Below, piece after piece: positions 9,074-19,764 of a stretch of 64,000 nt of DNA. The notes under the pieces were generated by a model that had not been told where the DNA came from, searched no databases, and worked only from the letters and a program-made list of their open reading frames with translations. The position numbers and the translations under genes were made by a program. The DNA is from Flavobacterium profundi (GTDB taxonomy: Bacteria; Bacteroidota; Bacteroidia; Flavobacteriales; Flavobacteriaceae), in contig NZ_VDCZ01000001.1 of the NCBI RefSeq assembly GCF_006491645.1, positions 248,001 to 312,000 of the forward strand, read 5' to 3'. How positions within the stretch are numbered: the stretch's first letter is position 1; each line of letters starts with the position of its first letter.

Positions 9074-10066
9074 TTATTCTTTATCTAATTTGTATTTACC
9101 TAAATCCATTCCAAAGTTTAAACCTTTAGCTGCAACTAACTCATCTAGTTCAGTTAATGATTTTTTACCGAAATTACGGAATTTCATTAAGTCATTTTTA
9201 TTGAAAGAAACTAAGTCTCCAAGTGTATCAACTTCAGCCGCTTTTAAACAATTTAAAGCTCTAACTGATAAATCCATATCCACAAGTTTCGTTTTTAATA
9301 ACTGTCTCATGTGTAAAGATTCTTCATCGTAAGATTCTGTTTGAGCAATTTCATCAGCCTCAAGTGTAATTCTTTCGTCAGAAAACAACATAAAGTGGTG
9401 AATCAACGTTTTTGCTGCTTCAGTTAATGCATCCTTAGGATTGATTGAACCATCCGTAATGATTTCAAAAACCAATTTTTCATAATCAGTTTTTTGTTCT
9501 ACACGGAAATTCTCAATACTATATTTTACATTCTTTACAGGAGTGTAAATTGAATCTGTAAAAATAGTTCCAATAGGAGCGTTTGCTTTTTTGTTTTCTT
9601 CAGCAGGAACATATCCTCTACCTTTTTCGATAGATAATTCCATATTGATAGTAGTTTTACTATCTAAATTACAAATTACAAAATCAGGATTTAAAACTTG
9701 AAAACCTGAAATGAATTTTTGGAAGTCACCTGCAGTTATTTGCTCTTTTCCAGAGATAGAAATAGAAACAGATTCATTATCTACATCTTCAATTTGACGT
9801 TTGAAACGTACTTGTTTTAAGTTTAAGATAATTTCTGTAACATCTTCTACTACACCAGAAATAGTTGAAAATTCATGCTCAACTCCTTCGATTCTTACAG
9901 ATGTAATAGCGTATCCTTCTAGAGAAGAAAGTAAAACTCTTCTTAATGCATTACCAACAGTCAATCCGTAACCAGGTTCTAAAGGTCTAAATTCAAATTT
10001 ACCTTCAAAATCGGTTGAATCGATCATGATAACTTTATCGGGCTTTTGAAAATTAAATAATGCCAT
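9074..10066 (-). CDS. rpoA: RNA polymerase alpha subunit
   Basis: This 330-residue subunit has the N-terminal assembly domain ([23 protein letters not shown]) and the C-terminal domain with helix-hairpin-helix motifs ([33 protein letters not shown]) that contact UP elements and activators. It sits between rpsD and rplQ, the usual alpha-operon place. Confidence 0.98.
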   Translation of the reverse strand: MALFNFQKPDKVIMIDSTDFEGKFEFRPLEPGYGLTVGNALRRVLLSSLEGYAITSVRIEGVEHEFSTISGVVEDVTEIILNLKQVRFKRQIEDVDNESVSISISGKEQITAGDFQKFISGFQVLNPDFVICNLDSKTTINMELSIEKGRGYVPAEENKKANAPIGTIFTDSIYTPVKNVKYSIENFRVEQKTDYEKLVFEIITDGSINPKDALTEAAKTLIHHFMLFSDERITLEADEIAQTESYDEESLHMRQLLKTKLVDMDLSVRALNCLKAAEVDTLGDLVSFNKNDLMKFRNFGKKSLTELDELVAAKGLNFGMDLGKYKLDKE

Positions 10067-10086
10067 ATTTCGACTAAAGTCAGTTT

Positions 10087-10692
10087 TTATTTGTTATACA
10101 ACTCAACGATTAGTTGCTCTTTAATATTTTCTGGAATCTGAAGTCTTTGAGGAACAGAAACAAAAGTACCTTCTTTTGTATCGTTATTCCAAGTAATCCA
10201 CTCATATACTTGAGAAGAATTAGATAAAGATCTTTCAATAGCTTCAAGAGATTTTGATTTTTCACGAACAGCTACTTTGTCTCCAGCTTTTAAATGATAA
10301 GATGGTACGTTTACCAATTCACCATTTACAGTAATATGTCTATGAGATACAATTTGACGAGCTGCTCTACGAGAAGGAGCTATACCCATTCTATACACTA
10401 CGTTATCTAAACGAGATTCACATAATTGTAATAAAATTTCACCAGTTACACCTGATGCAGCAGAAGCTTTTTCAAATAAATTTCTGAATTGACGCTCTAA
10501 AATACCGTAAGTATATTTCGCTTTTTGCTTTTCCATTAACTGAACAGCATATTCAGATTTTTTACCTCTCTTTTTTGCTAAACCATGTTGCCCTGGAGGG
10601 TAATTTCTTTTTTCGAAGGCTTTATCTTCTCCGAATATTGCTTCGCCAAATTTACGAGCAATTTTAGTTTTTGGACCAGTATATCTTGCCAT
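10087..10692 (-). CDS. rpsD: 30S ribosomal protein S4
   Basis: This 201-residue primary 16S rRNA-binding protein has the zinc-free type N-terminus ([18 protein letters not shown]) and the S4 RNA-binding domain ([35 protein letters not shown]). In several bacteria S4 represses its own operon by binding a leader. The 86-bp gap upstream of this gene is unusually long for the operon and can fold, see the leader entry. Confidence 0.98.
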   Translation of the reverse strand: MARYTGPKTKIARKFGEAIFGEDKAFEKRNYPPGQHGLAKKRGKKSEYAVQLMEKQKAKYTYGILERQFRNLFEKASAASGVTGEILLQLCESRLDNVVYRMGIAPSRRAARQIVSHRHITVNGELVNVPSYHLKAGDKVAVREKSKSLEAIERSLSNSSQVYEWITWNNDTKEGTFVSVPQRLQIPENIKEQLIVELYNK

Positions 10693-10778
10693 TTTTAAAA
10701 ATTAATTAAGATAGTGATTATGAATTCAGGTCAAATAATCCTTCGATAATCGTTATTCTATCTTGGTTATACTTATAA
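10693..10778 (-). promoter_or_regulatory. Possible structured leader before rpsD (S4 autoregulation candidate)
   Basis: The 86-bp gap between rpsK and rpsD contains nested inverted repeats: aagatag (10708-10714) with ctatctt (10758-10764), and gattat (10716-10721) with ataatc (10735-10740). The outer pair encloses the inner pair, so the mRNA just before the S4 start can form a closed multi-helix structure. S4 leaders are known in several phyla, including described families in Bacteroidota. Assignment to one of them needs a covariance search. Confidence 0.45.
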
Positions 10779-11162
10779 TTATACTCTTCTTCTTTTTGGA
10801 GGTCTACATCCATTGTGAGGCATTGGAGTAACGTCAATGATTTCTGAAACTTCAATTCCACCGTTGTGAATTGAACGTATTGCAGATTCTCTTCCGTTTC
10901 CAGGACCTTTAACGTAAACTTTTACTTTTTTAAGTCCAGCCTCTAGTGCTACTTTAGTACAATCTTCTGCTGCCATTTGAGCTGCATATGGAGTGTTCTT
11001 TTTAGAACCTCTAAAGCCCATTTTACCAGCTGAAGACCAAGAAATAACTTCACCTTTCTTATTTGTTAAAGAAATAATAATGTTATTAAAAGTAGCATTA
11101 ATATGTGCTTCTCCTGTAGATTCAACGATAACTTTACGTTTTTTTGTTGTTGCCTTAGCCAT
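10779..11162 (-). CDS. rpsK: 30S ribosomal protein S11
   Basis: This 127-residue protein carries the S11 landmarks [29 protein letters not shown] and the C-terminal [17 protein letters not shown]. It forms part of the 30S platform. It is 12 nt from rpsM in the alpha-type part of the operon. Confidence 0.98.
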   Translation of the reverse strand: MAKATTKKRKVIVESTGEAHINATFNNIIISLTNKKGEVISWSSAGKMGFRGSKKNTPYAAQMAAEDCTKVALEAGLKKVKVYVKGPGNGRESAIRSIHNGGIEVSEIIDVTPMPHNGCRPPKRRRV

Positions 11163-11174
11163 ATTACTTACTTA

Positions 11175-11549
11175 TTATTTAGTTGCTTTTTTCTTGTTAG
11201 CAACAGTTTTTCTTTTACCTTTTCTAGTTCTAGAGTTGTTTTTAGTTCTTTGACCTCTTAATGGAAGTCCAGCTCTATGACGAATACCTCTTTGACATCC
11301 AATATCCATTAAACGTTTGATGTTTAATTGAATTTCTGAACGCAATTCTCCTTCAATTTTGAAATAAGAAACAGCGTCACGAATCGCACTGATTTCGTCG
11401 TCATTCCAATCTTGAACTTTTTTATCTTCGCTAACTTGAGCTTTAGCTAAAATTTCTTTAGCTCTGCTACTGCCAATACCAAATATGTATGTTAAAGCAA
11501 TAACTCCTCTTTTCTGTTTAGGTATATCTACCCCTGCAATTCTTGCCAT
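11175..11549 (-). CDS. rpsM: 30S ribosomal protein S13
   Basis: This 124-residue protein of the 30S head has [14 protein letters not shown], the helix-two-turn-helix region [14 protein letters not shown] and the C-terminal [17 protein letters not shown]. It is followed by rpsK and preceded 2 nt away by rpmJ. Confidence 0.98.
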   Translation of the reverse strand: MARIAGVDIPKQKRGVIALTYIFGIGSSRAKEILAKAQVSEDKKVQDWNDDEISAIRDAVSYFKIEGELRSEIQLNIKRLMDIGCQRGIRHRAGLPLRGQRTKNNSRTRKGKRKTVANKKKATK

Positions 11550-11551
11550 AA

Positions 11552-11668
11552 TTATCCTTGTCTTTGTTTAAATCTAGGATTCTTTTTATTAATCACGTAT
11601 AATCTTCCTTTTCTACGCACTATAATGCACTCGGCACTTCTCTTTTTTACTGATGCTCTTACTTTCAT
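11552..11668 (-). CDS. rpmJ: 50S ribosomal protein L36, zinc-free type
   Basis: This 38-codon gene lies between infA and rpsM. Its product starts [17 protein letters not shown] and ends NPRFKQRQG. Of the four zinc ligands found in zinc-ribbon L36 only Cys14 remains; the equivalents of Cys11, Cys27 and His32 are Ser, Asn and Phe. It is therefore a C-minus form that should not need zinc. Confidence 0.95.
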
Positions 11669-11678
11669 TTTACTAGCT

Positions 11679-11894
11679 TTAGTATCTATATGTAATTCTT
11701 GCTTTTGTTAAATCGTAAGGGCTCATTTCAAGTTTTACCTTATCTCCTGGTAATAATTTAATATAATGCATTCGCATTTTACCAGAAATATGAGCAATTA
11801 CAACATGTCCATTTTCTAATTCTACACGAAACATAGCATTAGATAATGCTTCTACTATTGTTCCGTCTTGTTCTATTGCTGATTGTTTTGCCAT
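11679..11894 (-). CDS. infA: Translation initiation factor IF-1
   Basis: This 71-residue OB-fold protein has [51 protein letters not shown], as in IF-1. It binds the A site of the 30S subunit during initiation. It lies directly after secY, as in many bacteria. Confidence 0.97.
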   Translation of the reverse strand: MAKQSAIEQDGTIVEALSNAMFRVELENGHVVIAHISGKMRMHYIKLLPGDKVKLEMSPYDLTKARITYRY

Positions 11895-11904
11895 AAAAAA
11901 TAAT

Positions 11905-13248
11905 TTAAGCTACTGCTTTTCTATTTTTACCAGTTTTCATCAATCCATCATAGTGTTTATTCAATAAATAAGAATTTATTTGTTGAATAGTATCAATTGC
12001 AACTCCTACCATAATTAATAAAGAAGTACCACCATAAAAATAACCCCATGCACCTTGCACTTTCAATAAACTCACAACAACAGCAGGAAAAACTGCTATT
12101 AACGCTAAGAATAAAGAACCTGGAAAGGTAATCAAAGACATTATTCTATCTAAGTAGTCTCCAGTTTCAACACCTGGTCTAATTCCAGGAATAAAACCAC
12201 CACTTCTTTTTAAATCATCAGCCATTTTATTAGTTGGTACAGTAATTGCGGTGTAAAAATACGTAAAAATAATAATTAACAAAGCAAATACTATATTATA
12301 TACCAATCCGAATGGATTACTAAACATTCCAGCTACTGATTGTGCAGCATCTGATTTAGAAAGTCCAGAAACAGCTGCAGGTATAAACATAATAGCTTGA
12401 GCGAAGATGATTGGCATTACACCAGATGCATTAAGCTTTAAAGGTATAAATTGTCTTGACCCCATCATATCTTGCTCAAAATCACCCGATACAGTTCTTC
12501 TTGCATATTGTACAGGTATTTTTCTAACAGCCATTACAAGTAAAATACAAGCAATAATTATCACAAACCACAAAACAATTTCAAGTACAATCATCATAAT
12601 TCCCCCATTTGCTTGAATTGTTCTAGAGCTAATTTCTTGAATAAATGCTTGAGGCATTCTTGCAATAATACCAACCATAATTAACAAAGAAATTCCATTT
12701 CCTATTCCTTTATCTGTAATTTTCTCACCAAGCCACATAGCAAATATAGTACCTGTAACAAGAATTAAAACAGATGAAAACAAGAATGAAAAAGAGGTAA
12801 ACCCTAATAAAAAGGCATCTGCAGGTAGCGTTGTATATAGATTATATATATAACCAGGACCTTGTACCAATGTAATTAAGATAGTTAACCATCTTGTAAT
12901 TTGATTGATTTTCTTTCTTCCACTTTCACCATCTTTTTGTAATTTCTGTAAATAAGGTATTGCAATACCCATTAACTGAACTACAATCGAAGCTGAAATA
13001 TAAGGCATGATACCTAATGCAAATACAGAGGCTTGCGAAAACGCGCCCCCTGTAAATACATTGATTAACCATCCTATACCTTGATCGGTTTGATTAGTAA
13101 GATTTCCTAATTTAGTAGCATCAATACCTGGAAGTGTTACTTGTGCACCAAAACGGTAAACTAACAACATTCCAAGGGTTAATAAAATTCTATTTTTTAA
13201 CTCTTCTATTTTCCAAGCGTTGATTAATGAATCTATAAATTTCTTCAT
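11905..13248 (-). CDS. secY: Preprotein translocase subunit SecY
   Basis: This 447-residue membrane protein forms the protein-conducting channel. About ten hydrophobic segments can be seen, starting [14 protein letters not shown], with the signature region [14 protein letters not shown] near residue 180 and the cytosolic loop motif [11 protein letters not shown]. It sits between rplO and infA in the operon. Confidence 0.98.
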   Translation of the reverse strand: MKKFIDSLINAWKIEELKNRILLTLGMLLVYRFGAQVTLPGIDATKLGNLTNQTDQGIGWLINVFTGGAFSQASVFALGIMPYISASIVVQLMGIAIPYLQKLQKDGESGRKKINQITRWLTILITLVQGPGYIYNLYTTLPADAFLLGFTSFSFLFSSVLILVTGTIFAMWLGEKITDKGIGNGISLLIMVGIIARMPQAFIQEISSRTIQANGGIMMIVLEIVLWFVIIIACILLVMAVRKIPVQYARRTVSGDFEQDMMGSRQFIPLKLNASGVMPIIFAQAIMFIPAAVSGLSKSDAAQSVAGMFSNPFGLVYNIVFALLIIIFTYFYTAITVPTNKMADDLKRSGGFIPGIRPGVETGDYLDRIMSLITFPGSLFLALIAVFPAVVVSLLKVQGAWGYFYGGTSLLIMVGVAIDTIQQINSYLLNKHYDGLMKTGKNRKAVA

Positions 13249-13261
13249 TTTACTAAAAGGA

Positions 13262-13714
13262 TTATAAAGTTACAGCTTCTCCACCAGCAGCTTCAATTGC
13301 AGCTTTTGCAGTAGCAGTAAATTTGTGAGCACTTACTTTAAGTTTAGCTTTTAGCTCACCTCTTCCTAAAATCTTTACTAAGCTATTTTTTGTAGCCAAA
13401 CGACTATCAACTATTACTGATAAATCTAAAGTGTCAGTAATAACACCATTATCAACTAAAGATTGAATAGTATCAAGATTGATTCCTTGATATTCAACTC
13501 TATTAATATTTTTAAAACCAAACTTTGGTACACGTCTTTGAAGCGGCATTTGACCACCTTCAAAACCAATCTTTTTAGAATATCCAGAACGAGATTTTGC
13601 TCCTTTGTGACCTCTTGCAGCGGTACCACCTTTACCAGAACCTTCTCCTCTACCTACTCTTTTATTTTGGTTGTGAACTGAACCTTCAGCTGGTTGTAAG
13701 TTACTTAAATTCAT
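13262..13714 (-). CDS. rplO: 50S ribosomal protein L15
   Basis: This 150-residue protein has the glycine- and basic-rich N-terminus (GRGEGSGKGGTAARGHKG) and the central GFEGGQMPLQRRVPKFGF of L15. It is encoded just upstream of secY. Confidence 0.98.
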   Translation of the reverse strand: MNLSNLQPAEGSVHNQNKRVGRGEGSGKGGTAARGHKGAKSRSGYSKKIGFEGGQMPLQRRVPKFGFKNINRVEYQGINLDTIQSLVDNGVITDTLDLSVIVDSRLATKNSLVKILGRGELKAKLKVSAHKFTATAKAAIEAAGGEAVTL

Positions 13715-13725
13715 AACGAATATTA

Positions 13726-13908
13726 TTATTTAGTTTCTTCAACAGAAACTAAGTGTTTAACTTTATTTACCATTCCAAGGACAGCAGGACTTGCGTCATG
13801 CTCAACAACTTGACCTAATTTTCTTAACCCTAAAGATTCTAAAGTTCTTTTTTGAGTTTCAGGACAGTTGATTTTGCTTTTAACTTGTTTTACTAAAATT
13901 TTTGCCAT
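13726..13908 (-). CDS. rpmD: 50S ribosomal protein L30
   Basis: This 60-residue protein contains the L30 pattern VKQVKSKINCPETQKRTLESLGLRKL split over the first half, and ends with VNKVKHLVSVEE. It is in the usual place between rpsE and rplO. Confidence 0.96.
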   Translation of the reverse strand: MAKILVKQVKSKINCPETQKRTLESLGLRKLGQVVEHDASPAVLGMVNKVKHLVSVEETK

Positions 13909-13921
13909 TTTCCTTGAATTT

Positions 13922-14446
13922 TTAACTTTTAAATACTTTTTCTAGAGAAATTCCTCTTTGCTTAGCAACAGTTAAAGCACTTCTCATTTGTAATAAAGCA
14001 TCAAAAGTAGCTTTAACAACGTTATGAGGGTTTGATGAACCTTGAGATTTTGATAATACATCGTGTACACCAACTGACTCTAATACCGCACGCACAGCAC
14101 CACCAGCAATAACTCCAGTACCGTGAGAAGCAGGCATTAAAAACACTCTTGCTCCACCAAATTTACCTTTTTGTTCATGAGGTACAGTTGCACTATTCAA
14201 AGGTATTCTTACTAAATTTTTCTTTGCATCTTCTACTGCTTTAGCAATAGCTTCAGATACATCTTTAGATTTACCTAATCCGTGTCCAACAACTCCATTT
14301 TCATCTCCTACTACAACAATAGCAGAAAATCCAAATGCTCTACCCCCTTTAGTAACTTTAGTTACACGGTTTACACTAACCAAACGATCTTTTAATTCAA
14401 GACCACCTGGCTTTACTAGCTCTACATTTTTATATTTTTGATACAT
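13922..14446 (-). CDS. rpsE: 30S ribosomal protein S5
   Basis: This 174-residue protein has the double-stranded RNA-binding domain ([39 protein letters not shown]) and the C-terminal domain ([19 protein letters not shown]). It helps set decoding accuracy with S4 and S12. It is followed by rpmD. Confidence 0.98.
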   Translation of the reverse strand: MYQKYKNVELVKPGGLELKDRLVSVNRVTKVTKGGRAFGFSAIVVVGDENGVVGHGLGKSKDVSEAIAKAVEDAKKNLVRIPLNSATVPHEQKGKFGGARVFLMPASHGTGVIAGGAVRAVLESVGVHDVLSKSQGSSNPHNVVKATFDALLQMRSALTVAKQRGISLEKVFKS

Positions 14447-14452
14447 AATTTC

Positions 14453-14803
14453 TTAGAATTTAAGTCCAGCTTCTCTTGCTCCTTCAGCTAATGATTTAAC
14501 ACGACCATGATATAAATATCCACCTCTATCAAAAGTAATACTTGAAATACCAGCTTTAAGAGCTTTTTCAGCTACTAATTTCCCAACTGCATTTGCAGTT
14601 TCAACATTTGTACCTTTAGTTACTCCCTTATCGCGAGAAGATGCAGCAACTAGTGTAACACCGTTAACATCATCTATGATTTGTGCATAGATTTCTTTAT
14701 TAGATCTAAATACAGAAAGTCTAGGTTGAGAAGCAGTTCCGCTAACAACTTTTCTAATTCTGAATTTTATTCTTTGTCTTCTTTCAGTTTTTGTTAATGA
14801 CAT
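14453..14803 (-). CDS. rplR: 50S ribosomal protein L18
   Basis: This 116-residue 5S rRNA-binding protein shows [20 protein letters not shown] and the C-terminal [20 protein letters not shown]. It is in the spc-type order between rplF and rpsE. Confidence 0.98.
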   Translation of the reverse strand: MSLTKTERRQRIKFRIRKVVSGTASQPRLSVFRSNKEIYAQIIDDVNGVTLVAASSRDKGVTKGTNVETANAVGKLVAEKALKAGISSITFDRGGYLYHGRVKSLAEGAREAGLKF

Positions 14804-14814
14804 AGTCTTAATTT

Positions 14815-15357
14815 TTAAGCTGATTTACCTGCTTTTCTTCTTAATACTTCACCTACAAACTTAATTCCTTTTCCTTTATAAGGTTCTGGTTTACGGAAAG
14901 CTCTGATTTTAGCAGATACTTGACCTAATAATTGTTTGTCAAATGATGATAATTTTACTATTGGATTTTTACCTTTTTCAGATATAGTTTCAACGGTAAC
15001 TTCTGGAACAATTTCCATAACGATGTTGTGAGAAAAACCTACAGCTAAATCAAGTTTTTGACCTTGATTAGAAGCTCTATATCCAACTCCAACTAGTTCT
15101 AATTGTTTTGTAAAACCTTCTGAAACTCCTACAATCATATTGTTTATAAGAGCACGATAAAGTCCATGTTTCGCTCTTTCATTCTTTTGATCTGATGAAC
15201 GCTCAACGATAACTTGGTTATCTTCAACTTTCACTGTAACATCAGAAAATTCCTGAGAAAGCTCGCCTAATTTTCCTTTTACTGTAATTACAGCATCTTT
15301 AACCTCTACGGTTACTCCTGCTGGAATTGCAACTGGATTTTTACCTATTCTTGACAT
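14815..15357 (-). CDS. rplF: 50S ribosomal protein L6
   Basis: This 180-residue protein has [34 protein letters not shown] and the C-terminal [20 protein letters not shown], all L6 landmarks. It lies near the factor-binding site of the 50S subunit. Confidence 0.98.
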   Translation of the reverse strand: MSRIGKNPVAIPAGVTVEVKDAVITVKGKLGELSQEFSDVTVKVEDNQVIVERSSDQKNERAKHGLYRALINNMIVGVSEGFTKQLELVGVGYRASNQGQKLDLAVGFSHNIVMEIVPEVTVETISEKGKNPIVKLSSFDKQLLGQVSAKIRAFRKPEPYKGKGIKFVGEVLRRKAGKSA

Positions 15358-15373
15358 TCTTTCGTCTTTATTA

Positions 15374-15772
15374 TTAATATACGTAACAAATTACTTCCCC
15401 ACCAACATTAAGCTGTTTAGCTTGTTTACCTGTCATAACACCTTTAGAAGTTGAAACAATAGCAACACCTAAACCGTTTAAAATTCTAGGTAATTTAGTA
15501 GAGCCAGCATATTTACGTAAACCTGGTTTACTAATTCTTTGGATATCTTTAATAACAGACTCTTTAGTCTCTTTATCATATTTAAGTGCAATTTTAATGG
15601 TTCCTTGAACTGAACTATCATCAAATTTGTAACTTAAAATATATCCTTGATCGAATAAAATTTTTGTGATTTCTTTTTTCAATTTAGAAGCTGGAATCTC
15701 AACAATTTTGTGATTCGCTCTAACAGCATTTCTAATTCTCGTAAGAAAATCTGCAATTGGATCTGTATACAT
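15374..15772 (-). CDS. rpsH: 30S ribosomal protein S8
   Basis: This 132-residue protein begins [19 protein letters not shown] and ends [20 protein letters not shown] with the GGEVICYVY terminus typical of S8. In E. coli S8 represses the spc operon. A 104-bp gap upstream, long for this operon, holds a promoter. Confidence 0.98.
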   Translation of the reverse strand: MYTDPIADFLTRIRNAVRANHKIVEIPASKLKKEITKILFDQGYILSYKFDDSSVQGTIKIALKYDKETKESVIKDIQRISKPGLRKYAGSTKLPRILNGLGVAIVSTSKGVMTGKQAKQLNVGGEVICYVY

Positions 15773-15852
15773 ATGTATAAATTTGCGGTTACGGTTTTCA
15801 CAAGGTACTCACCAAATGAACCTTTAACCAATTAAAATTATTTTTTGGATTG

Positions 15853-15883
15853 CAAAAGTATAAAATAATTGCGATATTACCAA
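15853..15883 (-). promoter_or_regulatory. Internal promoter between rpsN and rpsH
   Basis: On the minus strand TTG (15881-15883), 20 bp, TACTTTTG (15853-15860) fits the full Bacteroidota consensus. It lies at the end of rpsN in the longest gap of the spc section, about 80 bp before rpsH, so rpsH to rplQ could be transcribed separately from the upstream genes. Confidence 0.6.
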
Positions 15884-16146
15884 GAAGCTTTTTTAACTCC
15901 TGGAATTAATCCTTGATTTGCCATTTCACGGAAAGTTACACGGGAAATACCAAATTGACGCATATACCCTCTTGGTCTTCCAGTTAACTTACAACGATTG
16001 TGTAAACGAACAGGAGAAGCGTTTTTAGGTAATTTTTGTAATGCTTCATAATCTCCAGCTTCTTTTAAAGCTTTTCTTTTTTCTGCATATTTAGCTACTA
16101 AAGCTTCTCTTTTCGCCTCACGGGCTTTCATTGATTCTTTTGCCAT
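15877..16146 (-). CDS. rpsN: 30S ribosomal protein S14, zinc-free type
   Basis: This 89-residue long form has [20 protein letters not shown] and the C-terminal [24 protein letters not shown] split over conserved parts. It lacks the CxxC...CxxC zinc ribbon of the short form, so it is a zinc-independent S14. Confidence 0.98.
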   Translation of the reverse strand: MAKESMKAREAKREALVAKYAEKRKALKEAGDYEALQKLPKNASPVRLHNRCKLTGRPRGYMRQFGISRVTFREMANQGLIPGVKKASW

Positions 16147-16149
16147 GTC

Positions 16150-16701
16150 TTAATTCTTTTTAAAAGGTAAACCTAGTTCTGACAATAATGATTTTGCTTC
16201 TTTATCTGTGTTTGCAGAAGTAACAAAAGTAATATCGAAACCAGCAATTTTATTTACTTTATCAATATCAATTTCTGGGAAAATGATTTGCTCTAAAACT
16301 CCTAAGTTATAATTACCTCTACCATCAAAACCAGTTGATTTAATTCCACCAAAATCTCTTACACGAGGTAAAGAAGAAGTAATCAATCTATCTAAGAATT
16401 CATACATTCTTTCACCTCTTAAAGTTACTTTAGCACCAATTGGCATACCTTTTCTTAATTTAAAAGACGCAACGTCTTTCTTAGAAATTGTAGCTACTGC
16501 TTTTTGACCTGTAATTTTTGTTATTTCTTCTACTGCATAATCTACTAATTTCTTATCAGAAACTGCAGCACCAACTCCTCGGCTTACAATAATTTTCTCA
16601 AGTTTAGGAACTTGCATTACATTTTTGTAACCGAACTCTTCAGTAAGAGCAGAGATTACTCTACTCTTATATTCTTCTTTTAATCTAGGTATATAAGCCA
16701 T
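16150..16701 (-). CDS. rplE: 50S ribosomal protein L5
   Basis: This 183-residue 5S rRNA-binding protein has [29 protein letters not shown], and [20 protein letters not shown]. It lies between rplX and rpsN. Confidence 0.98.
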   Translation of the reverse strand: MAYIPRLKEEYKSRVISALTEEFGYKNVMQVPKLEKIIVSRGVGAAVSDKKLVDYAVEEITKITGQKAVATISKKDVASFKLRKGMPIGAKVTLRGERMYEFLDRLITSSLPRVRDFGGIKSTGFDGRGNYNLGVLEQIIFPEIDIDKVNKIAGFDITFVTSANTDKEAKSLLSELGLPFKKN

Positions 16702-16703
16702 TA

Positions 16704-17021
16704 CTATAATACTTGATTAGATTTTTTTGAAACTCTTACTTTCTTATCTCCTTCAACTTTAAAACCTACCTTAGTAACTGATTTTGATTTTGGATCAATT
16801 AAAGATAAATTAGAAATGTGAATAGGAGCTTCTTTCTTAACGATACCACCTTGAGGGTTTTTTGCACTTGGTTTAGTGTGTTTAGAAACCATGTTAACCC
16901 CTTCAACTACCGCTTTATTTTTGTCACGGATAACGCGTAAAACAGTACCTTCAGAACCTTTGTGGTCACCAGCAATTACTTTTACTACGTCTCCTGATTT
17001 AATTTTTAGCTTTGTCATCAT
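16704..17021 (-). CDS. rplX: 50S ribosomal protein L24
   Basis: This 105-residue protein has the KOW motif [20 protein letters not shown] and the following [15 protein letters not shown]. Two adjacent ATG codons (17021 and 17018) are both possible starts. Confidence 0.97.
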   Translation of the reverse strand: MMTKLKIKSGDVVKVIAGDHKGSEGTVLRVIRDKNKAVVEGVNMVSKHTKPSAKNPQGGIVKKEAPIHISNLSLIDPKSKSVTKVGFKVEGDKKVRVSKKSNQVL

Positions 17022-17029
17022 TTTTAGAA

Positions 17030-17398
17030 TTAAAGCACCTCTGGTGCTAATGATACAATTTTCATGAATTGTTTTTCACGAAGTTCTCTTGCAACCGGAC
17101 CAAAAACACGAGTACCTCTCATTTCACCTGCAGCGTTCAACAACACACATGCGTTATCGTCAAAACGGATGTAAGATCCATCAGCTCTTCTCACTTCTTT
17201 TTTAGTACGTACAACAACTGCAGTTGAAACAGCACCTTTTTTCACGTTTCCGTTTGGCGTTGCATCTTTTATTGAAACTACAATCTTATCTCCAACAGAG
17301 GCATAACGACGTTTCGTCCCTCCTAAAACACGAATAGTTAAAACTTCTTTAGCTCCCGTGTTATCTGCTACTTTTAATCTTGATTCTTGTTGTACCAT
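17030..17398 (-). CDS. rplN: 50S ribosomal protein L14
   Basis: This 122-residue protein has [33 protein letters not shown] and [16 protein letters not shown]. It is among the most conserved 50S proteins, at the interface with 30S. Confidence 0.98.
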
Positions 17399-17400
17399 GG

Positions 17401-17658
17401 TTACTTAGCTCTTTCAATGATTTCAACTAATCTCCAACATTTAGATTTACTTAAAGGTCTTGTTTCCATGATCCTTACTGTATCACCAATGTTACAGTCA
17501 TTTGTTTCGTCGTGTGCAACATATTTTTTTGTCTTTAACACGAACTTACCGTATAAAGGGTGTTTTACTTTTCTTGTTTCAGAAACAACAATAGATTTCT
17601 CCATTTTGTTACTAGTAACAACACCAACTCTTTCTTTTCTTAAATTTCTTTTTTCCAT
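17401..17658 (-). CDS. rpsQ: 30S ribosomal protein S17
   Basis: This 85-residue OB-fold protein begins with [20 protein letters not shown] and has [19 protein letters not shown] and [16 protein letters not shown]. It is immediately before rplN. Confidence 0.98.
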   Translation of the reverse strand: MEKRNLRKERVGVVTSNKMEKSIVVSETRKVKHPLYGKFVLKTKKYVAHDETNDCNIGDTVRIMETRPLSKSKCWRLVEIIERAK

Positions 17659-17675
17659 CTTTCAGCAGAATACAA

Positions 17676-17867
17676 TTATTGTAACTCTCTTTTAGTTAAT
17701 TCAGTTGCAACTCTAGCAACTGCTCTTCTAATAGTTCTTATTTGAAGAGGATTTTCGATTGGAGAAATAGTATGAGCTGCTTTTAATTCAGCGTACTTTC
17801 TCTTTAACTCACTAAGTTTTTGTTGTAACTCAGCTGCAGATAGATTATTTATTTCTGATTGTTTCAT
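17676..17867 (-). CDS. rpmC: 50S ribosomal protein L29
   Basis: This 63-residue helical protein has INNLSAAELQQKLSELKRKY and IRTIRRAVARVATELTKRE. It lies at the exit of the peptide tunnel in the ribosome. It is between rplP and rpsQ as usual. Confidence 0.96.
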   Translation of the reverse strand: MKQSEINNLSAAELQQKLSELKRKYAELKAAHTISPIENPLQIRTIRRAVARVATELTKRELQ

Positions 17868-17879
17868 AATATTTCTTGA

Positions 17880-18299
17880 TTATGCTTCGAAATCTCTAGC
17901 AACGACAAACTTAGTTTTAACTGGAAGTTTTTGTGCAGCAAGACGTAAAGCCTCTTTTGCAACAGATAGAGGAACTCCTCCAACTTCAAACATGATTCTT
18001 CCAGGTTTTACAACTGCAGCCCAATATTCAACTGCACCTTTACCTTTACCCATACGTACTTCAAGAGGTTTCTTTGTTATTGGCTTATCTGGGAAAATTT
18101 TAATCCATAATTGCCCCTCTCTTTTCATAAAACGTGTTGCTGCAATACGAGCTGCTTCAATTTGACGTGATGTGATAAAAGTTGAGTCTAAAGATTTTAT
18201 TCCAAACATACCATTAGAAAGTTCATGTCCTCTTTGAGAAACACCTTTCATTTTACCTTTCTGTACCTTGCGGTATTTTGTTCTTTTAGGCTGTAACAT
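17880..18299 (-). CDS. rplP: 50S ribosomal protein L16
   Basis: This 139-residue protein starts [19 protein letters not shown] and has [19 protein letters not shown] and [15 protein letters not shown]. It helps shape the A-site tRNA pocket. Confidence 0.98.
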   Translation of the reverse strand: MLQPKRTKYRKVQKGKMKGVSQRGHELSNGMFGIKSLDSTFITSRQIEAARIAATRFMKREGQLWIKIFPDKPITKKPLEVRMGKGKGAVEYWAAVVKPGRIMFEVGGVPLSVAKEALRLAAQKLPVKTKFVVARDFEA

Positions 18300-18318
18300 T
18301 TTTCTTTAATTTAAAAAA

Positions 18319-19047
18319 TTACTTTCTTTTGCGTGAATTAGCATTCGGTTTACCTTTTCCAGTAGATCCTGTAGATTTAGATTTTTGTTTATCCATACCT
18401 ACTAACGGAGAAAGATCTCTTTTTCCATAAACCTCACCTTTCATTATCCATACTTTGATTCCCATTCTACCATAAGTAGTATGAGCTTCAGCTAATGCAT
18501 AATCAATATCAGCTCTGAAAGTTGACAAAGGAATTCGACCATCTTTAAAACCTTCTGAACGAGCCATTTCAGCCCCATTCAAACGACCAGAAATCAAAAC
18601 TTTAATACCTTCAGCATTCATTCTCATAGCAGCCGCAATAGCCATTTTGATAGCTCTTCTGTAAGAAATTCTGCTTTCGATTTGACGCGCGATACTGTTT
18701 GCAACTAAATAAGCATCAATCTCAGGTCTTTTAATTTCAAAGATATTGATTTGGATTTCTTTGTCAGTAATTTTCTTAAGCTCTTCTTTTAACTTGTCTA
18801 CCTCTTGCCCACCTTTTCCGATAATAATACCAGGTCTAGCAGTAGTGATAGTAACGGTTACAAGTTTTAAAGTTCTTTCAATAATTACTTTAGACACACT
18901 AGCTTTTAATAAACGCGCATGGATATACTTTCTGATTTTAAAATCTTCAGCGATTTTATCACCATAATCATTTCCTCCATACCAGTTTGAGTCCCATCCT
19001 CTGATGATACCAAGTCTATTTCCGATTGGATTTGTCTTTTGTCCCAT
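18319..19047 (-). CDS. rpsC: 30S ribosomal protein S3
   Basis: This 242-residue protein begins [20 protein letters not shown], has the KH domain signature [17 protein letters not shown] and [18 protein letters not shown], and a basic C-terminal tail. It lines the mRNA entry tunnel. Confidence 0.98.
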   Translation of the reverse strand: MGQKTNPIGNRLGIIRGWDSNWYGGNDYGDKIAEDFKIRKYIHARLLKASVSKVIIERTLKLVTVTITTARPGIIIGKGGQEVDKLKEELKKITDKEIQINIFEIKRPEIDAYLVANSIARQIESRISYRRAIKMAIAAAMRMNAEGIKVLISGRLNGAEMARSEGFKDGRIPLSTFRADIDYALAEAHTTYGRMGIKVWIMKGEVYGKRDLSPLVGMDKQKSKSTGSTGKGKPNANSRKRK

Positions 19048-19055
19048 ACTGTTTA

Positions 19056-19466
19056 TTAATTGCTTTGTGTGTTATTATTTGAACCCAACACGATAGTTAC
19101 GTGATTTGAGCGTTTTCTAATTCTGTGTGCACGACCTTGAGGTGCTGGACGTAGTCTTTTTAACATCATTCCACCATCAACTCTGATCTCTTTAACAAAT
19201 AAGCCTGCTTCTTCTACACTAGTTTCAGTATTTTTCTGCTCATAATTATTGATAGCAGACAACAACAACTTCTCTAATTTTCTTGAAGCTTCTTTACTAT
19301 TAAATCTTAATATATTAAGAGCTAATTCTACTTTCTGACCTCTAACTAAATCTGCTACAATGCGCATTTTTCTTGGCGAAGTAGGGCAGTTATTTAATTT
19401 AGCAAAAGCTACTTGCGTTTTTGCTTCTTTAATCTGCTCTGCTCTTTCTCTTTTACGAACTCCCAT
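19056..19466 (-). CDS. rplV: 50S ribosomal protein L22
   Basis: This 136-residue protein has [20 protein letters not shown] and the tunnel-loop region [20 protein letters not shown]. Its loop lines the exit tunnel where macrolides bind. No insertion or deletion is apparent in the loop. Confidence 0.98.
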   Translation of the reverse strand: MGVRKRERAEQIKEAKTQVAFAKLNNCPTSPRKMRIVADLVRGQKVELALNILRFNSKEASRKLEKLLLSAINNYEQKNTETSVEEAGLFVKEIRVDGGMMLKRLRPAPQGRAHRIRKRSNHVTIVLGSNNNTQSN

Positions 19467-19475
19467 AGCTTCTTA

Positions 19476-19754
19476 TTATTTTTTACCTTTATTTTTTGCA
19501 CCAGCATGACCTCTAAAAGATCTTGTTGGCGAAAATTCCCCTAATTTATGTCCTACCATGTTTTCTGTAACGTAAACTGGTACAAATTGACGACCATTAT
19601 GCACTGCGATAGTTTGACCAACAAAATCCGGAGTAATCATAGAAGCTCTAGACCAAGTCTTAATAACAGCTTTATTATCTTTCTCTATATTTTCTTGAAC
19701 TTTTTTCTCTAATTTATAGTGAACATAAGGTCCTTTTTTTAATGAACGTGCCAT
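19476..19754 (-). CDS. rpsS: 30S ribosomal protein S19
   Basis: This 92-residue protein has [18 protein letters not shown] and [18 protein letters not shown]. It binds the 30S head with S13. Confidence 0.98.
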   Translation of the reverse strand: MARSLKKGPYVHYKLEKKVQENIEKDNKAVIKTWSRASMITPDFVGQTIAVHNGRQFVPVYVTENMVGHKLGEFSPTRSFRGHAGAKNKGKK

Positions 19755-19764
19755 GTTTATCTAA

